A stretch of 64,000 nucleotides of DNA from Streptomyces vietnamensis (lineage in GTDB: Bacteria; Actinomycetota; Actinomycetes; Streptomycetales; Streptomycetaceae). Below the pieces are notes generated by a model. The model did no database searches. It was not told the origin of the DNA and worked only from the letters and a program-made list of their open reading frames with translations. The position numbers and the translations under genes are program-made. The stretch lies in contig NZ_CP010407.1 in NCBI RefSeq assembly GCF_000830005.1, forward strand, positions 992,001 to 1,056,000, read 5' to 3'. Below are positions 15,786 through 23,568 of the stretch, in pieces. Position 1 is the first letter of the stretch. The number at the start of each line of letters is the position of its first letter.

Positions 15786-16964
15786 CCACACCGCTGTCGT
15801 CGCCAGGACGAGGACCGTCGTGGCGACGGCCAGCCCGGTGTAGAGCCACGCGACGCCGAGCCCCGGGGCGTTCGCGACGCGCACCCCACTGAAGCTGCCG
15901 ACGGCCTCGCCGATACCGGTGGCGAGGGCGGCGAAGGAGAAATAGGCGGCGTGGCGCTCCGGGGGGCCGGCCGAGCCGACCAGTACGTCCAGGGCGGGCA
16001 TCAGCAGCATCTCCGCGAAGGTGACCAGGACGACTCCGGTGAACAGCCACCCGACGCTCCGGCCGGTGCCCAGGCAGGCGAAGGCCGCGGCGAAGCATCC
16101 GAAGCCGAGGAGGCAGAGCGCCCTCGGCGTCACCCGCAGGCGGCCGGCCAGGAGGGTCACAGGCAGTTGCAGGGCGATGATCAGAAGTCCGTTGACAAGG
16201 AAGACGGTTCCCAGGGAACGTCCACCGCCGAGGACTTCCTTCGCGTAGAGCGGGAGTGTGGCGAAGAGCTGGGTGTAGAGAACGAATCCGAGGGCGGTCA
16301 GCGCGAGCGGGATGCGTAGGTCTCGGTCCTGTGCGAGGACACTCCACTGCGCGCGCAGGGTGCCGGCCGCCGTGGGCCCGCGGTTCCCCGGTGGGCGGGC
16401 GACCAGGACGAGACACAGTGCCATCGCGTTCACGAGGGCCGCGGAGGCGCAGAAGGCGGCCATGCCGAAACGCTGTTGGACGGCCACTCCGGCCAGTGGC
16501 CCCAAGGCCATGCCCAGGTTGACGGCCACCGCCTGGGAGGCGAAGCCCCTGGCGCGTCCCTCGGCGGGCGCGGCGGCAGCGATGAGCTTGAGTGCCATGG
16601 CGTTCATGCCGAACCCGAGCCCGATCACGGGGAGCGCGAGGGCCAGGGCCAGCGGGTGTCCGTCCGTCGCGGCGAGACCTCCGAACGCGACCGTGCCGAG
16701 TCCCAGCGCGACGGATATCGCGGTGCCCGGGCGGAGCCTGCCCAGGGCGGGTCCCGCGACGATGCGCATGAGTCGAAGGCTGACGACTCCCTCCGTGACC
16801 AGGGCCGCCACCGTCCCGGCGGAGTGACGGCCCTGGGTGAGGTGGAGCGGCAGCACGGTGAGCAGTGCCCAGACGGCGCAACAGGCCAGTGTCCACTGGG
16901 CGAGTACGGCGGCCCCGGCCGCCCTGCCCGCCCCGCGGGGCCGTGCGAGGACGTCAGTTCCCAT
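15762..16964 (-). CDS. MFS exporter, last gene of the putative hydrazine cluster
   Basis: A 400-residue major facilitator protein with about twelve hydrophobic segments, including QWTLACCAVWALLTVLPLHL at the start and a long cytoplasmic loop around residues 190-205. The ATG at 16964 lies 11 bases inside the end of the upstream ATP-grasp gene, so translation is probably coupled. As the terminal gene of the eight-gene minus-strand operon it is the natural candidate for export of, or self-resistance to, the product. The closest look-alikes are MFS proteins of the multidrug or peptide-antibiotic export type; specificity is inference. Confidence 0.85.
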   Translation of the reverse strand: MGTDVLARPRGAGRAAGAAVLAQWTLACCAVWALLTVLPLHLTQGRHSAGTVAALVTEGVVSLRLMRIVAGPALGRLRPGTAISVALGLGTVAFGGLAATDGHPLALALALPVIGLGFGMNAMALKLIAAAAPAEGRARGFASQAVAVNLGMALGPLAGVAVQQRFGMAAFCASAALVNAMALCLVLVARPPGNRGPTAAGTLRAQWSVLAQDRDLRIPLALTALGFVLYTQLFATLPLYAKEVLGGGRSLGTVFLVNGLLIIALQLPVTLLAGRLRVTPRALCLLGFGCFAAAFACLGTGRSVGWLFTGVVLVTFAEMLLMPALDVLVGSAGPPERHAAYFSFAALATGIGEAVGSFSGVRVANAPGLGVAWLYTGLAVATTVLVLATTAVWLLRRDRR

Positions 16965-18234
16965 GGCCGGCCGTCGCGGGTTCGGCCGGCTGGGTGAAGC
17001 CGGGGTCCGCTGCCCGTGCCGCCTGTTCCAGCACCTCGCGGACGGCGGTGTGGCTGCCGCGCCGGGCGATGACCGAGCCGAGGACACAGCTCATGTAGTC
17101 CTGGGGCGGGAGCGCCACCCGGGTGCCGACGGCCTGGTCAAGGGCCACGTGCTCCACCCCGGGGAGTTCGAGCACGGCGTTGAGTCCGTTGAACCCCGCG
17201 AAGGTACCGGCACGCGGGCTGATGAGCTGACGGGATCCGGCGGAGAAGGCGGTGCGCGGGGTGAGATCCGGGGCGTTGCCCGTGGCTACGGCGATCGTGG
17301 CGGCGTAGAAGTCGATTCCGGTGGCGAGCGGGATCAGGTGCGAGGTGATGTAGCCGCCGCCGATCCGCCCGGCGACCTCAAGGAGCCGGGCCGTGCCGTC
17401 GGGCAGCAGACGGCATTCCAGGTGGAAGACGCAGTCGCGCATTCCGGTCGCCCGCACCGTCTCTGTGGTCAACTCCTCGAGGGCACGCTGCCGGGCGGGC
17501 TCCAGGCCGGTGGGATGGACCTGCAGATACTCGATGGAGTACTCGGGGGCGACCCACTTGTCGGTGATGCCGACGATCCAGACCTCGTCGCCGACCACGA
17601 GACCTTCGATGCTGTGCTCCGTTCCGCCGAGCAGTTCCTCGTAGATCAGTTCACCGGGCCTGGCGCGGAAGATCGGGTCGCGCTCCGGGCGGGTGAAGGC
17701 CCGCAGCAGCTCGTACTCGCCGGCGAGGTCGCGCGCGCTGTCGATGCGGTGGATGCCCCGGCTTCCGGACGCGCTGGTGGGCTTGAGGATGGCCGGGTAC
17801 CCCACTCTGTCCGCGGCGGAGCGCAGGGAGCTCTCGTCGTGGACCCGGGCGTACGCGGGCATGAGGTCCGGCCTCCCCGCCGCCCCGAGGGCCTCGCGGG
17901 TCAGGAACTTGTTGCGTACGGTCCGGGCGGCCGCGGGCGGGAGGCCGGGCAGGCCGAGCTCCGTCGTCAGGGCCGAGACGAACTCGACGTCGCGGTCCCC
18001 CCAGGTGACCACTCCGTGGACGGCATGGCGGCGGGCGAGCGCGAGCGCCGCCTCGCGTGCGGCCGTGGTGTCGAAGGTGTCCACGACGTGTGTCTCGGCG
18101 ACGAGTTCGGACGCGAAGGGCGGCTCGCGGTCGGCGAGTACCACGACGTCGTAGCCGAGCCGGTGGGCGGCGAGCGCGGTGGCGTTGACCTCCAGCGGGG
18201 ATCGGCGGGTGTTCACGAACAGCACGGATGGCAT
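16954..18234 (-). CDS. ATP-grasp ligase (first of two in the cluster)
   Basis: A 426-residue ATP-grasp enzyme. The N-terminal pre-ATP-grasp Rossmann part is VLFVNTRRSPLEVNATALA; the nucleotide-binding core includes GYPAILKPTSASGSRGI (lysine and Gly-rich loop) and IYEELLGGTEHSIEG; the metal-binding end is HLECRLLPDG ... LLEVAGRIGGGY. ATP-grasp ligases activate a carboxylate as acyl phosphate and join it to an amine; relatives make dipeptide antibiotics (dapdiamide/bacilysin-type). Within the cluster it is a good candidate to make a peptide or hydrazide bond. It lies 71 bases after the MetRS-like gene and overlaps the MFS gene by 11 bases. Confidence 0.88.
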   Translation of the reverse strand: MPSVLFVNTRRSPLEVNATALAAHRLGYDVVVLADREPPFASELVAETHVVDTFDTTAAREAALALARRHAVHGVVTWGDRDVEFVSALTTELGLPGLPPAAARTVRNKFLTREALGAAGRPDLMPAYARVHDESSLRSAADRVGYPAILKPTSASGSRGIHRIDSARDLAGEYELLRAFTRPERDPIFRARPGELIYEELLGGTEHSIEGLVVGDEVWIVGITDKWVAPEYSIEYLQVHPTGLEPARQRALEELTTETVRATGMRDCVFHLECRLLPDGTARLLEVAGRIGGGYITSHLIPLATGIDFYAATIAVATGNAPDLTPRTAFSAGSRQLISPRAGTFAGFNGLNAVLELPGVEHVALDQAVGTRVALPPQDYMSCVLGSVIARRGSHTAVREVLEQAARAADPGFTQPAEPATAGHGN

Positions 18235-18305
18235 GAGCGCTCCGGAAGACTCTGGGTCTGGGTGAGGGAAGGGCGACAGTGAGGTGGTGGAGGGGAGGGC
18301 GGCCG

Positions 18306-19901
18306 TCAGTGGCACCGCTGGGTGAGCGCCCGTACCTCGGCTGCGCTCACCGGCGCGAAGCGGGGCAGGCTCCCGGGGGTGGGCGAGGCCAGGGGCACGG
18401 TTCCGGAGGAGAGCACGCGGGCTGCCGTGGTGAGGGCCGGCGTACCGGGGATCTCCAGCCGGTTCCAGACCAGGTCGGCCCAGCGCGGCATGAGCGGTGC
18501 GGCGAGTGCGGCCAGCGCGGCGAGGAGGCCGGGGGCGTCGGCGGTGTCGATCGCGCCGGCCGCGAAGGCCAGCCAGTCGTCCACGGCCTCGGCGGCTGCG
18601 GCGAGGTCGCCGGTGGCGAAGGCCCTGCGGTGTCTCGCGGCGGCCTCCTCGAACCGGCCGAGGACGTGCACCGGCTCCGGGCAGGGTGGCGGTCCGTACA
18701 TGTTCTCGCAGGCGTCGAGCAGCAGGGAGAGCCGTCCCGCCAGCGTCACCGTGACATCCGCCGCGAACGCGTCCGGGGAGAAGTCGGTGGGCTTCTCCCC
18801 GGGGCTGAGCCGGGCGAGGTGGAAGCGGAGCGCGTCGGGGTCCAGGCCGGCCGCGACGTAGTCCAGCACCCGGATGACGTGGTTCCGGCTGGTGGAGAAC
18901 TTCTCTCCGTCGAGCGTCATGAACTGGTTGAAGCGGTACTCGTCCGGGGCGGAAGGTATCCCGGCGGCCTCCTGGACGGCGAGCTGCATCAGCAGCGGGA
19001 GCGCCCCGTCCATCCCGAAGCACAGGGTGAAGCGCGGCCGGGCCGTCCCGTCGGGCAACAGCGGATTGCCCGGTAGGCCGTGCAGTCGTGCGTGCTGCCG
19101 GCCGGCCAGGAGGAACATCGCGGTGGTTCCGAGGCCGTAGGTCGAATGGACCTGCCGAGGTGCCGGGGGAAGTTCGGTCGTCCAGGGGATGCCCCAGCCG
19201 AGCGGGTGGGTCAACCGCCAGACGTGCCCGTTGAGTTCCAGGTAGCGGCGGATGAGGTCGACGTAGTCCTCGGGCACTCGGCGTTCCCGCGCCATGTCCA
19301 GGAGCACCGGCGCGTCCAACCGGAGGAACGCCGAGGCGGTCTCGGTCACAGCGACACCGCCGCGCGGGTGCCGGGGGCGCGGGTCGCGCAGATGCGCGGG
19401 CTGGAACCACATGCCGCAGGCCTCGCAGGTGTACCCGGCGACCTCTTCACCGCAGTCGGGGCAGCGCCCGGCGAGCCAACAGGCGACGAGCTCCTCTCCG
19501 GTGTCGGCGTCCGTGAGGAGGCGTTCCCGGCGTATCTCGACCCGTCCCCGTTCGACCAGCCTCTCGGCGAGCCCGTGATGCCAGTCGCGGTGGTCCGACG
19601 CCACCTCCTCCTCGTGGACGTCGAGGAACACGTCGGGTCGGCACGAGGTCGCGGTCAGCGCCGCCTCGATCCTGCTGTGGTGGTCGCGAGCGGTGTCCTC
19701 GGGGCTTCGGGCCTCACGGCGGGCGGCGTCGAGCACGTACGACTCCCAGCCGTCGGTGGCGGAGAAGGTGGTGACGCGGTGTCCCTCGGCGCGCAGGTGG
19801 CGGGCGAGTGCGTCGGCCGCCAGGAAGGGGCCGCCGAGGTGCCCGAGATGGAGTTCGCCGTTGGGGGTGGGCAGGGCGGCCAGAATCAGATGATCGGTCA
19901 T
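18306..19901 (-). CDS. Methionyl-tRNA-synthetase paralogue, putative hydrazine synthetase ligase component
   Basis: A 531-residue class I aminoacyl-tRNA-synthetase-like protein of the MetRS type. It has HLGH (18-21) in place of HIGH, a zinc knuckle with Cys at about 147, 150, 159 and 162, and KFSTS (334-338) in place of KMSKS, followed by a helical C-terminal part. It is embedded in a biosynthetic operon, so it is not the housekeeping MetRS. In the s56-p1 and pyrazofurin pathways a cupin-MetRS fusion joins N6-hydroxylysine to an amino acid and makes an N-N bond; the MetRS part forms the ester. Here the same MetRS part stands alone. Specificity is inferred from family and context. Confidence 0.85.
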   Translation of the reverse strand: MTDHLILAALPTPNGELHLGHLGGPFLAADALARHLRAEGHRVTTFSATDGWESYVLDAARREARSPEDTARDHHSRIEAALTATSCRPDVFLDVHEEEVASDHRDWHHGLAERLVERGRVEIRRERLLTDADTGEELVACWLAGRCPDCGEEVAGYTCEACGMWFQPAHLRDPRPRHPRGGVAVTETASAFLRLDAPVLLDMARERRVPEDYVDLIRRYLELNGHVWRLTHPLGWGIPWTTELPPAPRQVHSTYGLGTTAMFLLAGRQHARLHGLPGNPLLPDGTARPRFTLCFGMDGALPLLMQLAVQEAAGIPSAPDEYRFNQFMTLDGEKFSTSRNHVIRVLDYVAAGLDPDALRFHLARLSPGEKPTDFSPDAFAADVTVTLAGRLSLLLDACENMYGPPPCPEPVHVLGRFEEAAARHRRAFATGDLAAAAEAVDDWLAFAAGAIDTADAPGLLAALAALAAPLMPRWADLVWNRLEIPGTPALTTAARVLSSGTVPLASPTPGSLPRFAPVSAAEVRALTQRCH

Positions 19902-19972
19902 GCGAAATCCGTGCATCCATTCGAGAGGGGGAAGAGGGGTTGGCGAAGGAGGAGCGGTGGCACGCCCGGGGG

Positions 19973-21121
19973 TCAGCGGGAGAGGATTTCGAGCGCCTGG
20001 TCCGCCATGCCCCAGCAGAAGCGGGCGCCGCCGCCGGACGCGGCCGTCGCGCGCACGACGCCCGGGGCCGGTCGGTCGATGAGCGGTGTGCGGTCGGGTG
20101 TGTAGCCGTCGATCCCCAGCCGGCCCGCCCGCGCACTCGCCCCCAGCCCCGGCAGGCGACGACGCAGTACGCGAAGCCCCTCGTCGAGCGTGTGGTCGTC
20201 GAAGGCGGCCCCGCCGTCGTCGGGTGCGAGGTCCCACCGGTCGCTCCGGAAGCTCGCCCAGGCGCCGCCCGGGAGGCCCGCGCCGGCACCCGCGGGCAGC
20301 AGGAAGAGGTCGTCGTCGGGAAAGCAGACCATCGGCGCGTGGGGCGGGAGGTCCCGATCGACATGGAGCGCCGCCATCCGCTTGGTTCGCCAGGCCTGCC
20401 GTCCCCGCCCGTCGGCTCCGGGCCCGTGCACGACGTCCGGGCCTGCGGAGGCATGGCCGGGGGTCACCTCCGGGCCCGGCCACGGGCCGGTGGCCAGTGC
20501 CGTGCTGTTCGCTGTGATCACCGTCCCGTCGGTCAGCGTCAGGCGCTGTCCGCCTGCGGGGTGGGCCTCGACCCGGACCACCCGCGCGTCGCTCAGCACG
20601 CTCCCGCCCGTGCCGGCCACCGCGTCCTTCAGGGAGGCGGTCGCCGCCGGGGTGTCCATCACCGCCATTCCGCCGCGTACGGTCGCCAGCCCGTCTCCCG
20701 GCCTGAGGGCCGGTTCGCCGCAGGCGTCGCGGGCCGTCTCCACCAGTGCGGGGGACGCGGGCTCCATGGCCGCTCCCACCGTGGAGCGGGCCAGCCCCTC
20801 CAGGGTGTCGGCGGCCGCGACCACCAGAACCGGCACCTGACGCAGATGCGGGCGGATCAGCCGGAGGACGGCGGGGTCGTGACGGCGGGCCGCACCACGC
20901 TCCAGCAGCGCCCTCTGCCCGGGCGTGGCCGCCCAAGGCGCCAGGACGCCCAGCGACCACCGGGTGGCCGTGTCCCGCACGCCCTGGTCGAGAATCACGA
21001 CGCGCCCGCCGGGACGGTCGGTGAGCGCCCCGAAGGCGATGGCGGCGCCCACGATCCCGCCGCCGACCACCGCCAGATCCGCGTCCGTGGCACGGCCGCG
21101 TCCGGTCCGGTCAGCCGGCAT
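19973..21121 (-). CDS. FAD-dependent amino-acid oxidase (DadA/glycine-oxidase type)
   Basis: A 382-residue DAO-superfamily flavoenzyme. The N-terminal dinucleotide-binding loop is VVGGGIVGAAIAF (residues 18-30), followed by VVILDQG, and the C-terminal end has GIDGYTPDRTPLIDR and GGGARFCWGMADQA, the second FAD contact. Such enzymes oxidise a C-N bond of amino acids or N-substituted glycines. In the s56-p1 type route a related oxidase cleaves the lysine-glycine hydrazine adduct to release hydrazinoacetate, and I propose that role here. Its ATG lies 11 bases inside the end of the methyltransferase gene. Confidence 0.85.
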   Translation of the reverse strand: MPADRTGRGRATDADLAVVGGGIVGAAIAFGALTDRPGGRVVILDQGVRDTATRWSLGVLAPWAATPGQRALLERGAARRHDPAVLRLIRPHLRQVPVLVVAAADTLEGLARSTVGAAMEPASPALVETARDACGEPALRPGDGLATVRGGMAVMDTPAATASLKDAVAGTGGSVLSDARVVRVEAHPAGGQRLTLTDGTVITANSTALATGPWPGPEVTPGHASAGPDVVHGPGADGRGRQAWRTKRMAALHVDRDLPPHAPMVCFPDDDLFLLPAGAGAGLPGGAWASFRSDRWDLAPDDGGAAFDDHTLDEGLRVLRRRLPGLGASARAGRLGIDGYTPDRTPLIDRPAPGVVRATAASGGGARFCWGMADQALEILSR

Positions 21122-21941
21122 CGCGACCGCCGTGGAGTACGGCCACGATCTCCGTGCGCCGCATGCGCCCCGCCCGGTGCTCGTCGCGCAGCACCTCCAC
21201 CTCGGCCAGGTACCGCTCGCCGGCCTCCTCCCCCATCTGCGTCCGCAGCTCCGGCAGTCGGCGGGCGAGCGCGCCGTGCAGGCGTTCCACGCAGTCGGCG
21301 TCCGACTCCGTCAGATCCGTCGTCTCGATGTCGAAGCCCGCCGCGCTCAGGGCACCCTCCCAATCCGGGCATGGCGTGAACAGCCCCTTCTGAAGGGTCA
21401 GTTCGACGTCGCGGGGGGACTGCGGCCGCAGCACGCGGCTGATCACGAGAACCACTGCCGGATGCTCACCGCGCAGCAGTTCCCGCCAGCGCCGCGTGGT
21501 GGTCACGGGGTCCGACCAGTACCCGGATCCGATCGACAGGACCGCGTCGAACGAGCGAGCGGGGAATCCGGGGTCCGCCATGTCCCCCACCGCGTAGGTC
21601 ACGCGACCGGCCTCCTCGCGTCCGGCCAGCCGGGCACGCGCCACGCCCACGGCGGCCGGGCTGGCGTCCAGGCCGACGGCCTCGCAGCCGGTGCGGGCCG
21701 CGAGCGCCGCGGTGAGCCCGCCGGTTCCGCAGCCGGCGTCCAGCACCCGGGTGAGCGGCGACCAGCCGAGCCGGGTCGCGAGCCGCTCCAGGTAGTCCGG
21801 GGTGGCGCCGCTGAACTGCCCGGCGAACTGGTCGCCGAGGGCCTCCTCGTAGGCCGCGTCGATGGCCGGGATCTCCTGATAGGAGTCCCACTCCTCGGCG
21901 ATCGCCGCGAAGGAGGAGCCGGTGGGCGTTCCGCTGGTCAT
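21111..21941 (-). CDS. SAM-dependent methyltransferase
   Basis: A 276-residue class I methyltransferase: motif I VLDAGCGTGG (about residues 66-75), an acidic residue at the end of strand 2 (AVGLDASP), and YAVGDMADPGFPARSFDAVLS for motifs II/III. The ATG at 21941 overlaps the ATP-grasp stop by 4 bases (ATGA). Its place between the second ATP-grasp and the oxidase suggests N- or O-methylation of the cluster product; N-methylation of a hydrazine is possible, because N-methylhydrazinoacetyl groups are known in nature (negamycin), but this is inference. Confidence 0.88.
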   Translation of the reverse strand: MTSGTPTGSSFAAIAEEWDSYQEIPAIDAAYEEALGDQFAGQFSGATPDYLERLATRLGWSPLTRVLDAGCGTGGLTAALAARTGCEAVGLDASPAAVGVARARLAGREEAGRVTYAVGDMADPGFPARSFDAVLSIGSGYWSDPVTTTRRWRELLRGEHPAVVLVISRVLRPQSPRDVELTLQKGLFTPCPDWEGALSAAGFDIETTDLTESDADCVERLHGALARRLPELRTQMGEEAGERYLAEVEVLRDEHRAGRMRRTEIVAVLHGGRDAG

Positions 21942-23230
21942 CGCTTGTCCTCTTCTTCGAAGTCTTCCGCGGGCCGGTCCGTGTCGTCGTCCCAGCCTCC
22001 GATACGTACGGTGCGGACCCTCAGGCCGGCGAGCAGCGCCTCGACGCGGTCCGCCGCCGCACGAGTGCTCTCGGCTCCCAGGCACACCGTGCCGACCCGG
22101 TCGCCGGACGACGCGGCGGTGACGACGGTGTCGCCGGGTGCCAAGGCGAGTTCGGCGTGGATGAGTCCGTCATGGGCGGCGACCGTTTCCCATCCGTCGA
22201 TGGCCGTGACGACGCCCGCTTCGGGCAGGACGAACCGGACGGCGGCGCCCCGCACCGGCCTGCCCGGGAGGGACACCGCAAGGCCGAGCAGGTCGTCGTG
22301 GAGGCAGCCGAGCAGTTCGAGACCGGGATGGGCCCACTCGACCATCGCGTGGAGCCAGTCCCCTCCGGGCCGTACATGGACCTCGCCCAGAACCGGGCCT
22401 TCGGCCGTGAGCCAGCACTCGACATGGAAGATCCCGTGGGTCAGCCCGAGCGCCTTCAGGGCCCGAGTGGCCTCGTGGGTGATCTCCTCGTGGCGTCCGT
22501 CGGCGAGTTCGACGGGCGTGACGTGCCCGGCCTCGACGAAGGTGCCGGGGGCGAGAATCTTCCCGGTCACGGCCAGGGCGTACGGTGTGCCGCCGGCGAA
22601 GACGCCCTCCACGCTGAATTCGGGACCGGTGACGAACTCCTCGACGAGCACGGGGCCGCTGTCCCCGCCCCCGCCGGCCAGGGCCAGCGCGGCCGCCGCT
22701 TCGCCGGGGCCGTCCACGCGGACGACGCCTTCACTGCCCGCCGCGTCCCTCGGCTTGACCACGGCGGGGCCACCGTGCCGGGCCAGGAAGTCCTCGATGT
22801 CCGCGGTGGACGAGCAGAGGGAGACGGCCGGCTGCCGGAAGCCGAGGTCGTTCAGCGCGAGGCGGCACAGATCCTTGGTCCGCACGGTACGTACGAGTTC
22901 CGGCCGGTTGCCCGCGAGTCCGAGGGCGGCGGCCACCTCGGCGACGGCCACGACCGAGTACTCGCGGAAGCCCGTCACCGCGTCCACCGGGTGACGCTCG
23001 GCGTATGCGAGGGCCCAGGCCACGCAGGCCTCGGGGTCGGTGTAGTCGACGGCGTGCGTCTCGTCCGCGAGGAAGGCGTACTCCGGGGCTGCGGCGAGCG
23101 CTTCGGCCGTGTCCGTGACGACGATCCGGCTGCCCCGCGCCTTGAACTGGGTCAGGGCGCGCAGGCTCAGGTCGCGTCCGTGTCCGGCGCCGGCAGGGGC
23201 GGCGCCGCCCAGGATCAGTACCGTGCTCAC
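21938..23230 (-). CDS. ATP-grasp ligase (second of two in the cluster)
   Basis: A 430-residue ATP-grasp enzyme starting at a GTG that overlaps the cupin stop (GTGA). The N-terminal part is VLILGGAAPAGAGHGRDLSL; the core has GGPAVVKPRDAAGSEGVVRVDG (ATP lysine and Gly loop), VLVEEFVTGPEFSVEG, and a metal-binding FHVECWLTAEGPVLGEVHVRPGG. It carries a C-terminal extra domain (VVTAIDGWETV ...) as in BL00235-type dipeptide ligases. Like the first ATP-grasp it should make an amide bond with ATP. Two different ligases imply a product with at least two ligated units, or one ligation and one protecting-group step. Confidence 0.88.
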   Translation of the reverse strand: MSTVLILGGAAPAGAGHGRDLSLRALTQFKARGSRIVVTDTAEALAAAPEYAFLADETHAVDYTDPEACVAWALAYAERHPVDAVTGFREYSVVAVAEVAAALGLAGNRPELVRTVRTKDLCRLALNDLGFRQPAVSLCSSTADIEDFLARHGGPAVVKPRDAAGSEGVVRVDGPGEAAAALALAGGGGDSGPVLVEEFVTGPEFSVEGVFAGGTPYALAVTGKILAPGTFVEAGHVTPVELADGRHEEITHEATRALKALGLTHGIFHVECWLTAEGPVLGEVHVRPGGDWLHAMVEWAHPGLELLGCLHDDLLGLAVSLPGRPVRGAAVRFVLPEAGVVTAIDGWETVAAHDGLIHAELALAPGDTVVTAASSGDRVGTVCLGAESTRAAADRVEALLAGLRVRTVRIGGWDDDTDRPAEDFEEEDKR

Positions 23231-23568
23231 GCCGACCACCACACCGAGAAGACGGTCAGCGGGGTGGATCCGGTGTTGTGGACCCGGTGCGGCTCGCGGC
23301 TCGCGAAATGGAACGAGTCGCCCGTGACCACCAGGTGGGCCTTGCCCTCGTGTTCCAGACGCCCCTCGCCGGATCCGACGAACCACGTCTCCACCACGTC
23401 GTGGAGGTCGACGTCGGTCGACGTGCCGGGCGGAAGGACGAAGACGGAGGAGGAGAAGGGCGCCGGGATGCCGGAGAGGTCGTGCTCGCTCAGCACGATC
23501 CCGTCGGGTCCCGGCAGGTCCGGGAGGCATGTCACCGGTCCGCCGCTGCGGGCGTTCGGGTCAGGCAT
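23227..23568 (-). CDS. Stand-alone cupin, putative N-N bond-forming component
   Basis: A 113-residue single-domain cupin. Motif 1 reads PPGTSTDVDLHDVVETWFV (Asp54, His56 and Glu60 in the positions of HxHxxxE, with Asp for the first His), and motif 2 is GDSFHFASREPHRV (His94). A bound metal is therefore likely. The start at 23568 has GGAAAGGA six bases upstream and overlaps the hydroxylase stop by 8 bases. In known hydrazine synthetases a cupin domain fused to a MetRS-like domain rearranges the hydroxylamine ester to the N-N product; this small gene would supply that domain separately. Role inferred from context. Confidence 0.8.
   Translation of the reverse strand: MPDPNARSGGPVTCLPDLPGPDGIVLSEHDLSGIPAPFSSSVFVLPPGTSTDVDLHDVVETWFVGSGEGRLEHEGKAHLVVTGDSFHFASREPHRVHNTGSTPLTVFSVWWSA

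Noticed and set aside
18306..19901. Housekeeping methionyl-tRNA synthetase
   Set aside because: It lies inside a biosynthetic operon between an oxidase and a ligase gene, and its KMSKS position is KFSTS; a paralogue with a biosynthetic role is more likely.
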